A DNA stretch of 64,000 nucleotides, from NCBI GenBank assembly GCA_963708205.1, contig OY970196.1, forward strand, positions 3,038,001 through 3,102,000, given 5' to 3'. Every line of letters begins with the position of its first letter. Within the stretch, counting starts at the first letter, position 1. The position numbers and the translations under genes are program-made. The notes under the pieces were generated by a model. That model was not told the origin of the DNA, did not search any database, and saw only the letters and a list, made by a program, of their open reading frames with translations. Below are positions 18,878 through 26,039 of this stretch, piece after piece. Origin of the DNA: CAVYTF01 sp963708205. GTDB lineage: Bacteria > Bacteroidota > Bacteroidia > Chitinophagales > Chitinophagaceae.

Positions 18878-19240
18878 ATGATGGTTGAAAAAGTTATTCC
18901 AATGCTTCGCATCTTCGACTACAACAAAGCTGTTGAGTTTTATATTGACTGGCTTGGGTTTAAAATAAATTTTGAACATACATTTCATGAAGGTGCACCT
19001 GTTTATATTGAAGTTGAAAAAGATGGAATTGTTTTTCATTTAAGTGAACATCACGGCGATGGAACACCGGGCTCGCATGTTTTTATTTGGTGTACCGGCG
19101 TGAAGGAATATCATGAAGAACTGATCAATAAAAAATATAAATATAACAGGCCGGGAATTGAAGAAACTTTTTATGGCTCATTGACATTTATAGTGAATGA
19201 TCCATTTAACAATAAAATTTCTTTTAATCAAAAGCTTTAA
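18878..19240 (+). CDS. Glyoxalase/bleomycin-resistance (VOC) superfamily protein
   Basis: The 120-residue protein has the paired beta-alpha-beta-beta-beta VOC fold, with AVEFYIDWLGFKINFEHTF, VFHLSEHHGDGTPGSHVFI and FIVNDPFNNKISF. The HLSEHHGDG...G segment resembles the glyoxalase-type bleomycin resistance proteins that bind and sequester an antibiotic rather than catalyse. Substrate unknown. It follows ilvN by 9 bp, so it is in the same transcript. An intergenic repeat separates it from ilvC. It may start at the second Met (18881). Confidence 0.8.
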   Translation: MMVEKVIPMLRIFDYNKAVEFYIDWLGFKINFEHTFHEGAPVYIEVEKDGIVFHLSEHHGDGTPGSHVFIWCTGVKEYHEELINKKYKYNRPGIEETFYGSLTFIVNDPFNNKISFNQKL

Positions 19241-19282
19241 AAGTCTCGCCATGATTGAATTTTAGTGGATTTTATCACAGCT

Positions 19283-19385
19283 CAATAATGTACAAAGCGT
19301 ACAAGAGCCTGCCTGTCGGCAGACAGGTGCGACGCAAGTAAAGCTTAATAGATAGATTAAACTATGGCTCAAAAAAATAAAAATC
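19283..19385 (+). repeat. Intergenic repeat copy C, split by a 20-bp palindrome
   Basis: The core halves GTACAAGAG (19299-19307) and TGCGACGCAAG (19328-19338) match copy B exactly but are separated by 20 bp. Downstream AAGCTTAATAG and GGCTCAaaAAAATaAAAAT match the 3' part of the family. The rest of the 19241-19419 spacer before ilvC is AT-rich and shows no clear promoter. Confidence 0.68.
19308..19327. mobile_element. 20-bp palindromic insertion inside repeat copy C
   Basis: The sequence CCTGCCTGTCGGCAGACAGG folds on itself with nine of ten pairs (one C/A mismatch, one wobble). It sits exactly between the last base of one core half and the first base of the other, with no duplicated or lost host base. 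Short CCTGCCTGCCGGCAGGCAGG-like palindromes are, as I recall, dispersed in many Bacteroidota genomes. There is no T-run, so it is not a terminator. Confidence 0.55.
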
Positions 19386-19419
19386 ACTTTTCTAAAATTA
19401 AAATTTATAAATTAAAACA

Positions 19420-20469
19420 ATGGCAAAATTAAATTTCGGTGGCGTAGAAGAAAACGTTGTAACACGCGAAGAATTTCCGCTTAGCAAAGCACAGGAAGTT
19501 TTAAAAAATGAAACGGTAGCAATTATTGGTTATGGCGTGCAAGGTCCAGGACAGGCTTTGAACCAAAAAGATAATGGCATTAATGTAATTGTTGGTCAAA
19601 GAAAAAATTCTAAAACATGGGACAAAGCTGTGAAAGATGGTTTTGTTGAAGGTGAAACTTTATTTGAAATTGACGAAGCTTTGAAGCGCGGAACGATCAT
19701 CTGTTATTTATTAAGTGATGCTGCGCAAATCGAGCTGTGGCCAACAGTTCAGAAGTATTTAACCGCAGGCAAAGCCTTATATTTTTCGCATGGATTTGGA
19801 ATAACTTTTAATGAACAGACACGAATTATTCCGCCAAAAGATGTAGATGTTTTTTTAGTCGCTCCAAAGGGTTCAGGCACTTCTTTGCGTCGCATGTTTT
19901 TGCAGGGTCGTGGGCTGAATAGTTCTTATGCGATCTTCCAGGATGCAACAGGCAAAGCCTTTGACAGAGTTATTGCACTTGGCATTGCTGTTGGAAGTGG
20001 TTATCTTTTTGAAACAGATTTTAGAAAAGAAGTGTTCAGCGATCTTACCGGCGAACGCGGAACATTGATGGGCGCAATCCAGGGAATTTTTGCTGCGCAA
20101 TATGAAGTTCTTCGCGAAAAAGGGCACTCTCCCAGCGAAGCATTTAATGAAACAGTTGAAGAGCTTACACAATCATTGATGCCGCTCGTTGCAGAGAACG
20201 GAATGGACTGGATGTATGCAAACTGTTCAACCACCGCGCAGCGTGGCGCGCTTGATTGGTGGAAAAGATTCAAAGACGTTACAAAGCCCGTGTTTACTGA
20301 ATTGTACGACAGTGTAGCCACAGGAAAAGAAAGCCAGCGTTCCATAGATTCGAACAGTCAGAAAGATTATCGTGAAAAATTAAATGAAGAATTAAAGGAG
20401 CTCCGCGAAAGCGAATTGTGGCAGGCCGGCAAAACCGTGAGAAGTTTAAGACCCGAAAATCAAAAATAA
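19420..20469 (+). CDS. ilvC: Ketol-acid reductoisomerase
   Basis: IlvC carries out the Mg- and NADPH-dependent alkyl migration and reduction of acetolactate and acetohydroxybutyrate. The Rossmann motif GYGVQGPGQALNQKDNG, the cofactor loop GQRKNSKTW, the metal-binding DLTGERGTLMGAIQGIFAAQYE and a C-terminal ELTQSLMPL helix are present. The APKGSGTSLRRMFLQGRG stretch resembles the fungal/plant form more than the E. coli one. The 349-residue length is that of a class I enzyme. It lies in its own segment bordered on both sides by intergenic repeats. Confidence 0.95.
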   Translation: MAKLNFGGVEENVVTREEFPLSKAQEVLKNETVAIIGYGVQGPGQALNQKDNGINVIVGQRKNSKTWDKAVKDGFVEGETLFEIDEALKRGTIICYLLSDAAQIELWPTVQKYLTAGKALYFSHGFGITFNEQTRIIPPKDVDVFLVAPKGSGTSLRRMFLQGRGLNSSYAIFQDATGKAFDRVIALGIAVGSGYLFETDFRKEVFSDLTGERGTLMGAIQGIFAAQYEVLREKGHSPSEAFNETVEELTQSLMPLVAENGMDWMYANCSTTAQRGALDWWKRFKDVTKPVFTELYDSVATGKESQRSIDSNSQKDYREKLNEELKELRESELWQAGKTVRSLRPENQK

Positions 20470-20472
20470 ATT

Positions 20473-20553
20473 ATGATACCGGCAGTTGTTTTTCATGGCA
20501 GCATCGTTGCGTCGCAATCCTTTCATCGTCTGTCTATAAATTTGGCAATCAAA
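20473..20553 (-). repeat. Intergenic repeat copy D
   Basis: The half-core TGCGACGCAACG is present on the minus strand (20505-20516), with GATTGCC upstream and CATAATTTATTTTT downstream in the family positions. The GTACAAGAG half is degenerate (gatgaaagga). It fills the ilvC-ilvA spacer. Confidence 0.5.
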
Positions 20554-20558
20554 ATCGA

Positions 20559-21809
20559 ATGAATTCAACAATTAATCACAAACTCAATTTTGAAGAAGCA
20601 GCAAAGCGTTTAAAAAAAATTGTAACAAAAACGCCTTTGCAGCTTAATCAAAATCTATCACGCAGATATAATGCGAATGTTTATTTAAAAAGAGAAGATC
20701 TGCAAATCGTTCGCTCTTATAAATTGCGTGGCGCTTACAACATGATGAGTTCTTTAAGCAAAGAAGCTCTTGAAAATGGCGTCACCACTGCATCTGCGGG
20801 CAATCATGCACAGGGCTTTGCATACAGTTGCAGGAAATTAAATGTAAAAGGCATAATCTTTATGCCGGTCATAACACCAAAACAAAAGATCAATCAAACT
20901 AAATTTTTTGGAGAAGAAAACATAGAGATAAAATTGATTGGCGACACATTTGATGATTGTGCGGCAGCCGCAAAAAAATTCACACAGGAAAATGAAATGA
21001 CTTTCATCCCTCCTTTTGATGATTATAAAATTATTGAAGGACAGGCAACCGTAGGTTTTGAAATTTTAGAAGAGTTATCAAACATTGATTACATTTTCGT
21101 TCCGGTGGGTGGTGGCGGATTGGCTTCAGGTGTTGGCAGTTATTTTAAAACATTTTCTCCTCAAACAAAAGTAATCGGTATCGAACCTGAAGGTGCGCCA
21201 AGTATGCTGAAAGCCTTTGAGGCCGGGCATCCTGTTACTTTAGAGCACATTGATAAATTCGTTGATGGCGCTGCTGTAAAAAGAACGGGCGACTTAACTT
21301 TTTCAATTTGTAAAAATGTTTTGGATGATCTGCACCTTGTTCCAGAAGGTAAAATTTGTTCTACAATTTTAAAGTTGTACAATGAAGATGCAATTGTTGC
21401 AGAACCTGCAGGTGCAATGAGTATTGCATCACTTGATGATTATGCAAATGAAATAAAAGGCAAAACAATTGTGTGCATAGTAAGTGGCAGCAATAATGAT
21501 ATTGAAAGAATGCCTGAGATAAAAGAACGCGCTTTGCAATATGAAGGATTGAAACATTATTTTCTTGTTCGCTTTATACAACGACCCGGAGCTTTAAGAG
21601 AATTTTTAAATCATGTACTTGGTCCGAATGATGATATTACGAGATTTGAATACATGCAAAAGACAAATAAAGAAATTGGTCCGGCGCTTGTAGGCATTGA
21701 GTTACAGAGCAAGCATGATTATGAAAAGCTGCTCGCTAAAATGCGCAGATACAATATTGATTTCACTGAGTTGAACAAAGATGATACGCTGTTCGGTTAT
21801 TTAGTTTAA
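20559..21809 (+). CDS. ilvA: Threonine dehydratase (deaminase), biosynthetic
   Basis: IlvA converts threonine to 2-oxobutyrate with PLP and feeds the isoleucine branch. The PLP lysine is in KREDLQIVRSYKLRGAYNM, the substrate loop is ASAGNHAQGFAYS and the glycine-rich phosphate loop is PVGGGGLASGVGS. After about residue 330 comes a single ACT-like regulatory domain (KHYFLVRFIQRPGALREFL), shorter than the double domain of E. coli IlvA, in the style of 400-420-residue IlvA proteins. The start at 20559 (MNSTINHKLNF) is chosen because an in-frame extension to 20418 overlaps ilvC and reads through the intergenic repeat. Confidence 0.94.
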   Translation: MNSTINHKLNFEEAAKRLKKIVTKTPLQLNQNLSRRYNANVYLKREDLQIVRSYKLRGAYNMMSSLSKEALENGVTTASAGNHAQGFAYSCRKLNVKGIIFMPVITPKQKINQTKFFGEENIEIKLIGDTFDDCAAAAKKFTQENEMTFIPPFDDYKIIEGQATVGFEILEELSNIDYIFVPVGGGGLASGVGSYFKTFSPQTKVIGIEPEGAPSMLKAFEAGHPVTLEHIDKFVDGAAVKRTGDLTFSICKNVLDDLHLVPEGKICSTILKLYNEDAIVAEPAGAMSIASLDDYANEIKGKTIVCIVSGSNNDIERMPEIKERALQYEGLKHYFLVRFIQRPGALREFLNHVLGPNDDITRFEYMQKTNKEIGPALVGIELQSKHDYEKLLAKMRRYNIDFTELNKDDTLFGYLV

Positions 21810-21930
21810 TTAAAAACTGAGACTAACGCTTGTTGTAATTGCTTCTCTATTTATCTTCGAAATCTTAATGCATCAATCATTTAGACATACTAATTTTTTG
21901 TTTGCAATAATCACAACAACTGCAATTATC

Positions 21931-21950
21931 ACAACGCTGTAAAGCGTTGT
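21931..21950. promoter_or_regulatory. Perfect 8-bp stem-loop with GTAA loop upstream of thrA
   Basis: The arms ACAACGCT and AGCGTTGT pair perfectly around a GTAA loop, a GNRA-type tetraloop on RNA. No T-run follows, so it is not a standard terminator. It may be an attenuator element, a processing site or another small palindromic insert. Confidence 0.4.
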
Positions 21951-22040
21951 ACTTATCCATATCAAAACATTGGGCTTCGAAGCTGCTTCAAAAAATAAAA
22001 TCAGCTTTTCACATAAGGTGCTAAATAGAATTCAAAAATT

Positions 22041-22101
22041 TGAACGGTGCCAACGCCACTGAAGCTCAATTATAATTATAGAGTTTGGCTCATAAAAAAA
22101 T
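22041..22101 (+). repeat. Intergenic repeat copy E (diverged)
   Basis: Family landmarks survive in order: GTGCcaACGCcAC for the core, AAGCTcAATtA for the middle and GGCTCATAAAAAAAT for the end. It is the weakest of the six copies and the call rests on the shared order of these blocks. Confidence 0.4.
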
Positions 22102-22128
22102 CTTAGAACATACAACCAGTGATATAAT

Positions 22129-24579
22129 ATGAAGGTCTTAAAATTTGGAGGTTCATCAGTTGCAAATGCAGCGAACATACAAAAAGTTGCGGCAATTATT
22201 TCAAAAACAAAATCATCCCAAATCATTGTGTTGTCTGCATTTGGCGGCGTTACCGATGCTTTGATCAATGTGGGAATGCTTGCTGAAAAAACTGATGAAA
22301 CATATAAAGATATTTTGAAAGAATTGGAAACAAAACATCTCGATGCAGCTCGTTTGTTGTTGCCTGTTGCACATCAAAGCGGTTGTTTGAGCATGGTGAA
22401 ACAGCACTTTAATTTGCTAGATGAAATTTGTGACAGCGTTTTTTATTTGGAAGAATTATCGCTTCGCACGAGAGACAGAATTTTAAGTTTTGGTGAATTA
22501 CTTTCATCCAAAATTATAAGTGAATATTTCAATTCTATCAACATAGAAAATGATTGGCTTGATTGCAGAGCACTGATAAAAACCAACAGCAATTTTGGTT
22601 TTGCGCAAGTGAAATTTAATGAAACAAACAAATTAATCAATGAAGCAATTGCTTCTTCAAGCAAAAAAATATTTCTTGCGCCGGGATTTATTGCAAGCGA
22701 TGAAAGTGGCAACACTACTACACTTGGGCGCGGAGGCTCTGATTTTACAGCAGCAATTTTTGCGGCTGCTGCTGATGCAACATCCCTGGAAATTTGGACG
22801 GATGTTTCTGGTATGATGACCGCAGACCCGCGCTGCGTGCAGAATGCAAAAACTATTCCGCGTATCTCATACCAGGAAGCAATGGAGCTTTCGCATTTTG
22901 GTGCGAAGGTTATTTATCCGCCAACTATTCAGCCTGTGATGGAGAAAAAAATTCCGATATGGATCAAAAATACTTTTGAAGCTGAAGCTCGCGGAACAGT
23001 GATTGAAGATTTATTAAATTCCTCTTCAATAGTTGCGGGAGAAATCATCAGCGGCATCTCAAGCATGAATAATATTTCGTTGTTAAGCCTTGAAGGAAGT
23101 GGCATGATCGGCATTCCGGGTTTCTCAAAAAGATTGTTTGAAGCGTTGGCAAATGAAAAGATCAACGTCATATTAATAACACAAAGTTCTTCTGAACATT
23201 CTATTTGTGTTGCTATAAACCAAGCAAATGTAAATGCTGCAAAACTCGCTGTGGACAAGGCCTTCGAAGTAGAAACATCACAGGGAAAAGTTGAACCGCT
23301 AAAGATCGAAACAGGCTTATCGATCATTGCTTTGGTTGGTGATAAAATGAAAAGTCATCCCGGCATTAGCGGAAAAATGTTCAGCGCGCTTGGAAGGAAC
23401 GGCATCAACATTCGGGCGATCGCGCAAGGTTCATCAGAAAGAAATATTTCTGCAGTTATTTCTTCAAACGATGTAAAAAAAGCAGTGAATGTTTTGCATG
23501 AAGCTTTTTTTGAAACAACCTATAAGCAACTGAATGTTTTTATTGTAGGCACAGGAAATGTTGGCGCAAGATTATTGTCGCAAATTCAACAGCAGCAAGC
23601 TTTCCTGCTCGAACATTTGAATTTGCAACTTCGCGTAACAGGCATTGCAAACAGTAAAAAAATGTTGTTTTCAGAAAATGGAAATGAGCTTGATCTGAGC
23701 AAATGGAAAGAATTATTGAAAGAAGGCAAAGATGAAAATTTAGATGAATTTGTTGAAACAATTATGTCAAAAAATTTGCGAAACTCAGTGTTTGCAGATG
23801 TTACAGCAGATGAAAAAGTTTCGAATGTTTATTCAAGACTTTTGTCAAAAGCGATCGCTGTTGTTGCGTGTAATAAAATTGCAGCTTCGTCATCTTATAA
23901 AAATTACCATCAACTCAAATCTTTATCACGAGAATACAATTCACCATTTCTTTTCGAAACCAATGTTGGCGCAGGTTTACCTGTTATCGGCACTTTAAAT
24001 GATCTTAGAAGAAGCGGCGATAAAGTGAATAAAATTGAAGCAGTTTTATCAGGCACACTGAATTTTGTTTTTAATAATTATAATGGGAAAATTCTCTTTG
24101 CCGATGTTGTAAAACAGGCACAGGATGAAGGTTACACAGAACCTGATCCGCGACTTGATCTCGGCGGAACTGATGTGATGCGCAAGATCATAATTCTCGC
24201 ACGTGAAGCAGGTGCACAGATTGAAATGAATGATGTTTTAAACAATTCATTTTTACCGCAAAGTTGTTTCGACGGAAGTGTTGATGATTTTTATAATGAA
24301 ATGAAAAAACATGAAGCACATTTTAAAAAACTCTACGAAGAAGCAGCTTCAAAAAATTGTAAACTAAAATTCGTCGCGAGCTTTGAAAACAACAAGGCTT
24401 CTGTTGGTTTGAAACACATTCCTGCGAATTCAGATTTTTATCATTTATACGGAAAAGATAATATTGTATTGTTTTATACGCAGCGATATCCTGAACAGCC
24501 TTTAGTTGTGAAAGGCGCAGGCGCAGGCGGAGATGTAACAGCGAGTGGGGTTTTCGCAGATATCATAAGAGTGATGTAG
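22129..24579 (+). CDS. thrA: Bifunctional aspartokinase / homoserine dehydrogenase
   Basis: ThrA phosphorylates aspartate and later reduces aspartate semialdehyde to homoserine. The kinase half begins KFGGSSVANAANIQKVA and has TLGRGGSDFTAAI (about residues 1-290). Two ACT domains follow (about 305-450: LEGSGMIGIPGFSKRLFEAL and VGDKMKSHPGISGKMFSAL). The dehydrogenase half begins NVFIVGTGNVGARLL near residue 467 and contains FETNVGAGLPVIGTL and EPDPRLDLGGTDVMRK. The 816-residue length equals that of the E. coli enzyme. It ends 5 bp before the DUF559 element that separates it from thrB. Confidence 0.96.
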   Translation: MKVLKFGGSSVANAANIQKVAAIISKTKSSQIIVLSAFGGVTDALINVGMLAEKTDETYKDILKELETKHLDAARLLLPVAHQSGCLSMVKQHFNLLDEICDSVFYLEELSLRTRDRILSFGELLSSKIISEYFNSINIENDWLDCRALIKTNSNFGFAQVKFNETNKLINEAIASSSKKIFLAPGFIASDESGNTTTLGRGGSDFTAAIFAAAADATSLEIWTDVSGMMTADPRCVQNAKTIPRISYQEAMELSHFGAKVIYPPTIQPVMEKKIPIWIKNTFEAEARGTVIEDLLNSSSIVAGEIISGISSMNNISLLSLEGSGMIGIPGFSKRLFEALANEKINVILITQSSSEHSICVAINQANVNAAKLAVDKAFEVETSQGKVEPLKIETGLSIIALVGDKMKSHPGISGKMFSALGRNGINIRAIAQGSSERNISAVISSNDVKKAVNVLHEAFFETTYKQLNVFIVGTGNVGARLLSQIQQQQAFLLEHLNLQLRVTGIANSKKMLFSENGNELDLSKWKELLKEGKDENLDEFVETIMSKNLRNSVFADVTADEKVSNVYSRLLSKAIAVVACNKIAASSSYKNYHQLKSLSREYNSPFLFETNVGAGLPVIGTLNDLRRSGDKVNKIEAVLSGTLNFVFNNYNGKILFADVVKQAQDEGYTEPDPRLDLGGTDVMRKIIILAREAGAQIEMNDVLNNSFLPQSCFDGSVDDFYNEMKKHEAHFKKLYEEAASKNCKLKFVASFENNKASVGLKHIPANSDFYHLYGKDNIVLFYTQRYPEQPLVVKGAGAGGDVTASGVFADIIRVM

Positions 24580-24584
24580 CAGAA

Positions 24585-24609
24585 GCCCCAGCCCTAAAGG
24601 GAGTTATTT
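24585..24609 (+). repeat. Left terminal inverted repeat of the DUF559 element
   Basis: The 25-bp end has the internal palindrome CCCTAAAGGG and begins 5 bp after the thrA stop codon. It pairs with the right-hand copy at 24992-25019. Confidence 0.7.
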
Positions 24610-24623
24610 AAACAACTTCAAGT

Positions 24624-25934
24624 ATGAATGAGGACACAATGCATTATGGAGCGCATCCATTGATTTTTAAAAAAGCTGAAGAACTTAGAAATAAGATGAC
24701 TGACGCTGAAGAAATCTTATGGAATTATTTGAAGACAAATCAATGGAATCTAAAATTCAGAAGGCAACATCCGCTTTCTATTTATGTTGCAGATTTTTAT
24801 TGTCATCAACTTAAACTTGTTATCGAAATTGATGGAAGTGTTCATGCAATTGAAGAAGTAAAAAAGAATGATGCGATAAGAGAAAAAAATTTACAAGATA
24901 TGGGACTTAATGTCATTCGATTTAAAAACGAAGATGTACTAAAACAACCTGAAATTATATTTAAGATAATAGAAGAAAAACTTACTGCCAAAAATAACTC
25001 CCCTTTAGGGGTCGGGGGCATCACTGTTTACAGTCCCGCAACTGTTGCAAACATTGTTTGCGGTTTTGATGTTCTGGGCTTTGCATTGAACGAACCAAAT
25101 GATGAATTCACACTTGAATTAAGTAATGAAAAAGGAATTCGGATTATCAATAATGATGATTACAATTTACCAGGTGATGCAGAAAAAAATGTCAGCGGTG
25201 CAGCATTGCTTGCGTTGCTTGATGAAGCAAAAGATGTAAAAGGTTTTACATTAACCTCAACAAAAAAAATCATGCCCGGGAGCGGCATCGGCTCGAGCGC
25301 TGCGAGTGCAGCCGGAGTTGTCGTTGCCGCGAATCACTTGCTGGGCTTGCGTTTCAGCAAAGAAGATTTAATTCGTTTTGCAATGTTCGGAGAAAAAGTT
25401 GCTAGCGGCGTAAAGCATGCAGACAACATCGCGCCCTGCATTTACGGCGGCGTCACGCTCATTCGTTCCATTCATCCGCTTGATATTATTTCGCTTGATG
25501 CACCGTCTTTGCATGTTACAATCGTTCATCCGCAAATTGAAGTACGCACTTCAGACGCGCGCCAAATTTTAAAACAACAGGTGCAGTTAAAAGATGCAAT
25601 AAAGCAATGGGGAAATATTGCCGGACTTGTTGCAGGTTTTTTAAAACATGATTATGATTTGATTGGTCGCTCGCTTGAAGATGTGATCATCGAGCCGATC
25701 CGCAGCATTTTAATTCCCGGTTTTGATGAAGTTAAAAAAGCCTGCAAAGAAGCAGGCGCACTCGGCGGTGGCATCAGTGGAAGTGGTCCTTCCATTTTTA
25801 TGCTAAGCCGTAATGCAGACACAGCAAGACTTGTAGAAGATGTGATGAAAAATATTTACAACCGGATCGGCATTGCATATCACACGCACGTCACTACAAT
25901 CAATCATCACGGCGTCAAAATTTTAAGCGAATAA
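24624..25934 (+). CDS. thrB: DUF559 nuclease-like domain fused to homoserine kinase
   Basis: Residues 1-123 form a DUF559 (Vsr/PD-(D/E)XK-like) domain: EEILWNYLK, KFRRQHPLSIYVADFYC with the first acidic residue, and LVIEIDGSVH with the E-x-D pair. Residues 124-132 (NSPLGVGG region) are the translated terminal repeat. From about 133, ITVYSPATVANIVCGFDVLGFAL starts a complete GHMP-family homoserine kinase with PGSGIGSSAASAAG (ATP-binding loop) and GGGISGSGPSIFML. ThrB phosphorylates homoserine for ThrC. No ATG or GTG exists between the domains in the ThrB frame near its natural start, so ThrB seems to be made only as the chimera. A frameshift or stop is absent, so the fusion is intact at sequence level. 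Confidence 0.9.
   Translation: MNEDTMHYGAHPLIFKKAEELRNKMTDAEEILWNYLKTNQWNLKFRRQHPLSIYVADFYCHQLKLVIEIDGSVHAIEEVKKNDAIREKNLQDMGLNVIRFKNEDVLKQPEIIFKIIEEKLTAKNNSPLGVGGITVYSPATVANIVCGFDVLGFALNEPNDEFTLELSNEKGIRIINNDDYNLPGDAEKNVSGAALLALLDEAKDVKGFTLTSTKKIMPGSGIGSSAASAAGVVVAANHLLGLRFSKEDLIRFAMFGEKVASGVKHADNIAPCIYGGVTLIRSIHPLDIISLDAPSLHVTIVHPQIEVRTSDARQILKQQVQLKDAIKQWGNIAGLVAGFLKHDYDLIGRSLEDVIIEPIRSILIPGFDEVKKACKEAGALGGGISGSGPSIFMLSRNADTARLVEDVMKNIYNRIGIAYHTHVTTINHHGVKILSE
24992..25019 (-). repeat. Right terminal inverted repeat of the DUF559 element, translated as a linker
   Basis: The 28-bp end contains CCCCTTTAGGGG and is read in frame as NNSPLGVGG, joining the nuclease to homoserine kinase. The first ThrB residue (ITVYSP) follows immediately. 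Confidence 0.72.
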
Positions 25935-26017
25935 TTTTATGAGCCGGAGTTTTGTACTACTATTAAACATCCGTTGCGTCGCACTCTTGTACGATTTGTA
26001 ATTCTATTCAGCAATGA
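25933..26017 (-). repeat. Intergenic repeat copy F
   Basis: On the minus strand this copy has ATTGCTGaATaGAATtAC, the perfect core GTACAAGAGTGCGACGCAAC (within 25972-25993), TTTAATAGTAG and GGCTCATAAAATTA. It aligns with copy B over about 85 bp and fills the thrB-thrC spacer. Confidence 0.7.
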
Positions 26018-26039
26018 CCAACAATCAATAAAATCTTTC

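Larger units (their letters stand above)
21810..22128. other. 319-bp spacer before thrA
   Basis: The spacer separates ilvA from thrA and holds a perfect stem-loop (21931-21950) and a diverged copy of the intergenic repeat. It contains no credible coding frame. I saw no clean TAnnTTTG promoter box, though a promoter for the threonine genes would be expected here. Confidence 0.4.
24585..25019 (+). mobile_element. DUF559-nuclease element with inverted-repeat ends
   Basis: About 435 bp between thrA and thrB are bounded by imperfect inverted repeats. The left end (24585-24609) and the reverse complement of the right end (24992-25019) share GCCCC, CCCTAAAGGG and AGTTATTT and differ by three short indels. 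Each end is itself palindromic around CCCTAAAGGG. The only cargo is a DUF559 endonuclease-like reading frame that starts 15 bp inside the left end and reads out through the right end into thrB. No clear target-site duplication is seen, although AGTGATG just outside the left end is mirrored by CATCACT at the right. I infer a mobile unit. The family is not one I can name. Confidence 0.7.

Noticed and set aside
19308..19327. The 20-bp palindrome as a transcription terminator.
   Set aside because: No T-run on either strand, and its exact placement within a repeat core is better explained by insertion.
20418..20558. N-terminal extension of ilvA overlapping the ilvC 3' end.
   Set aside because: It crosses repeat copy D and has no similarity to IlvA. 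The ATG at 20559 gives a normal protein.
25974..26039. N-terminal extension of thrC.
   Set aside because: It starts inside repeat copy F. MKYFSLN at 26040 is the normal ThrC start.
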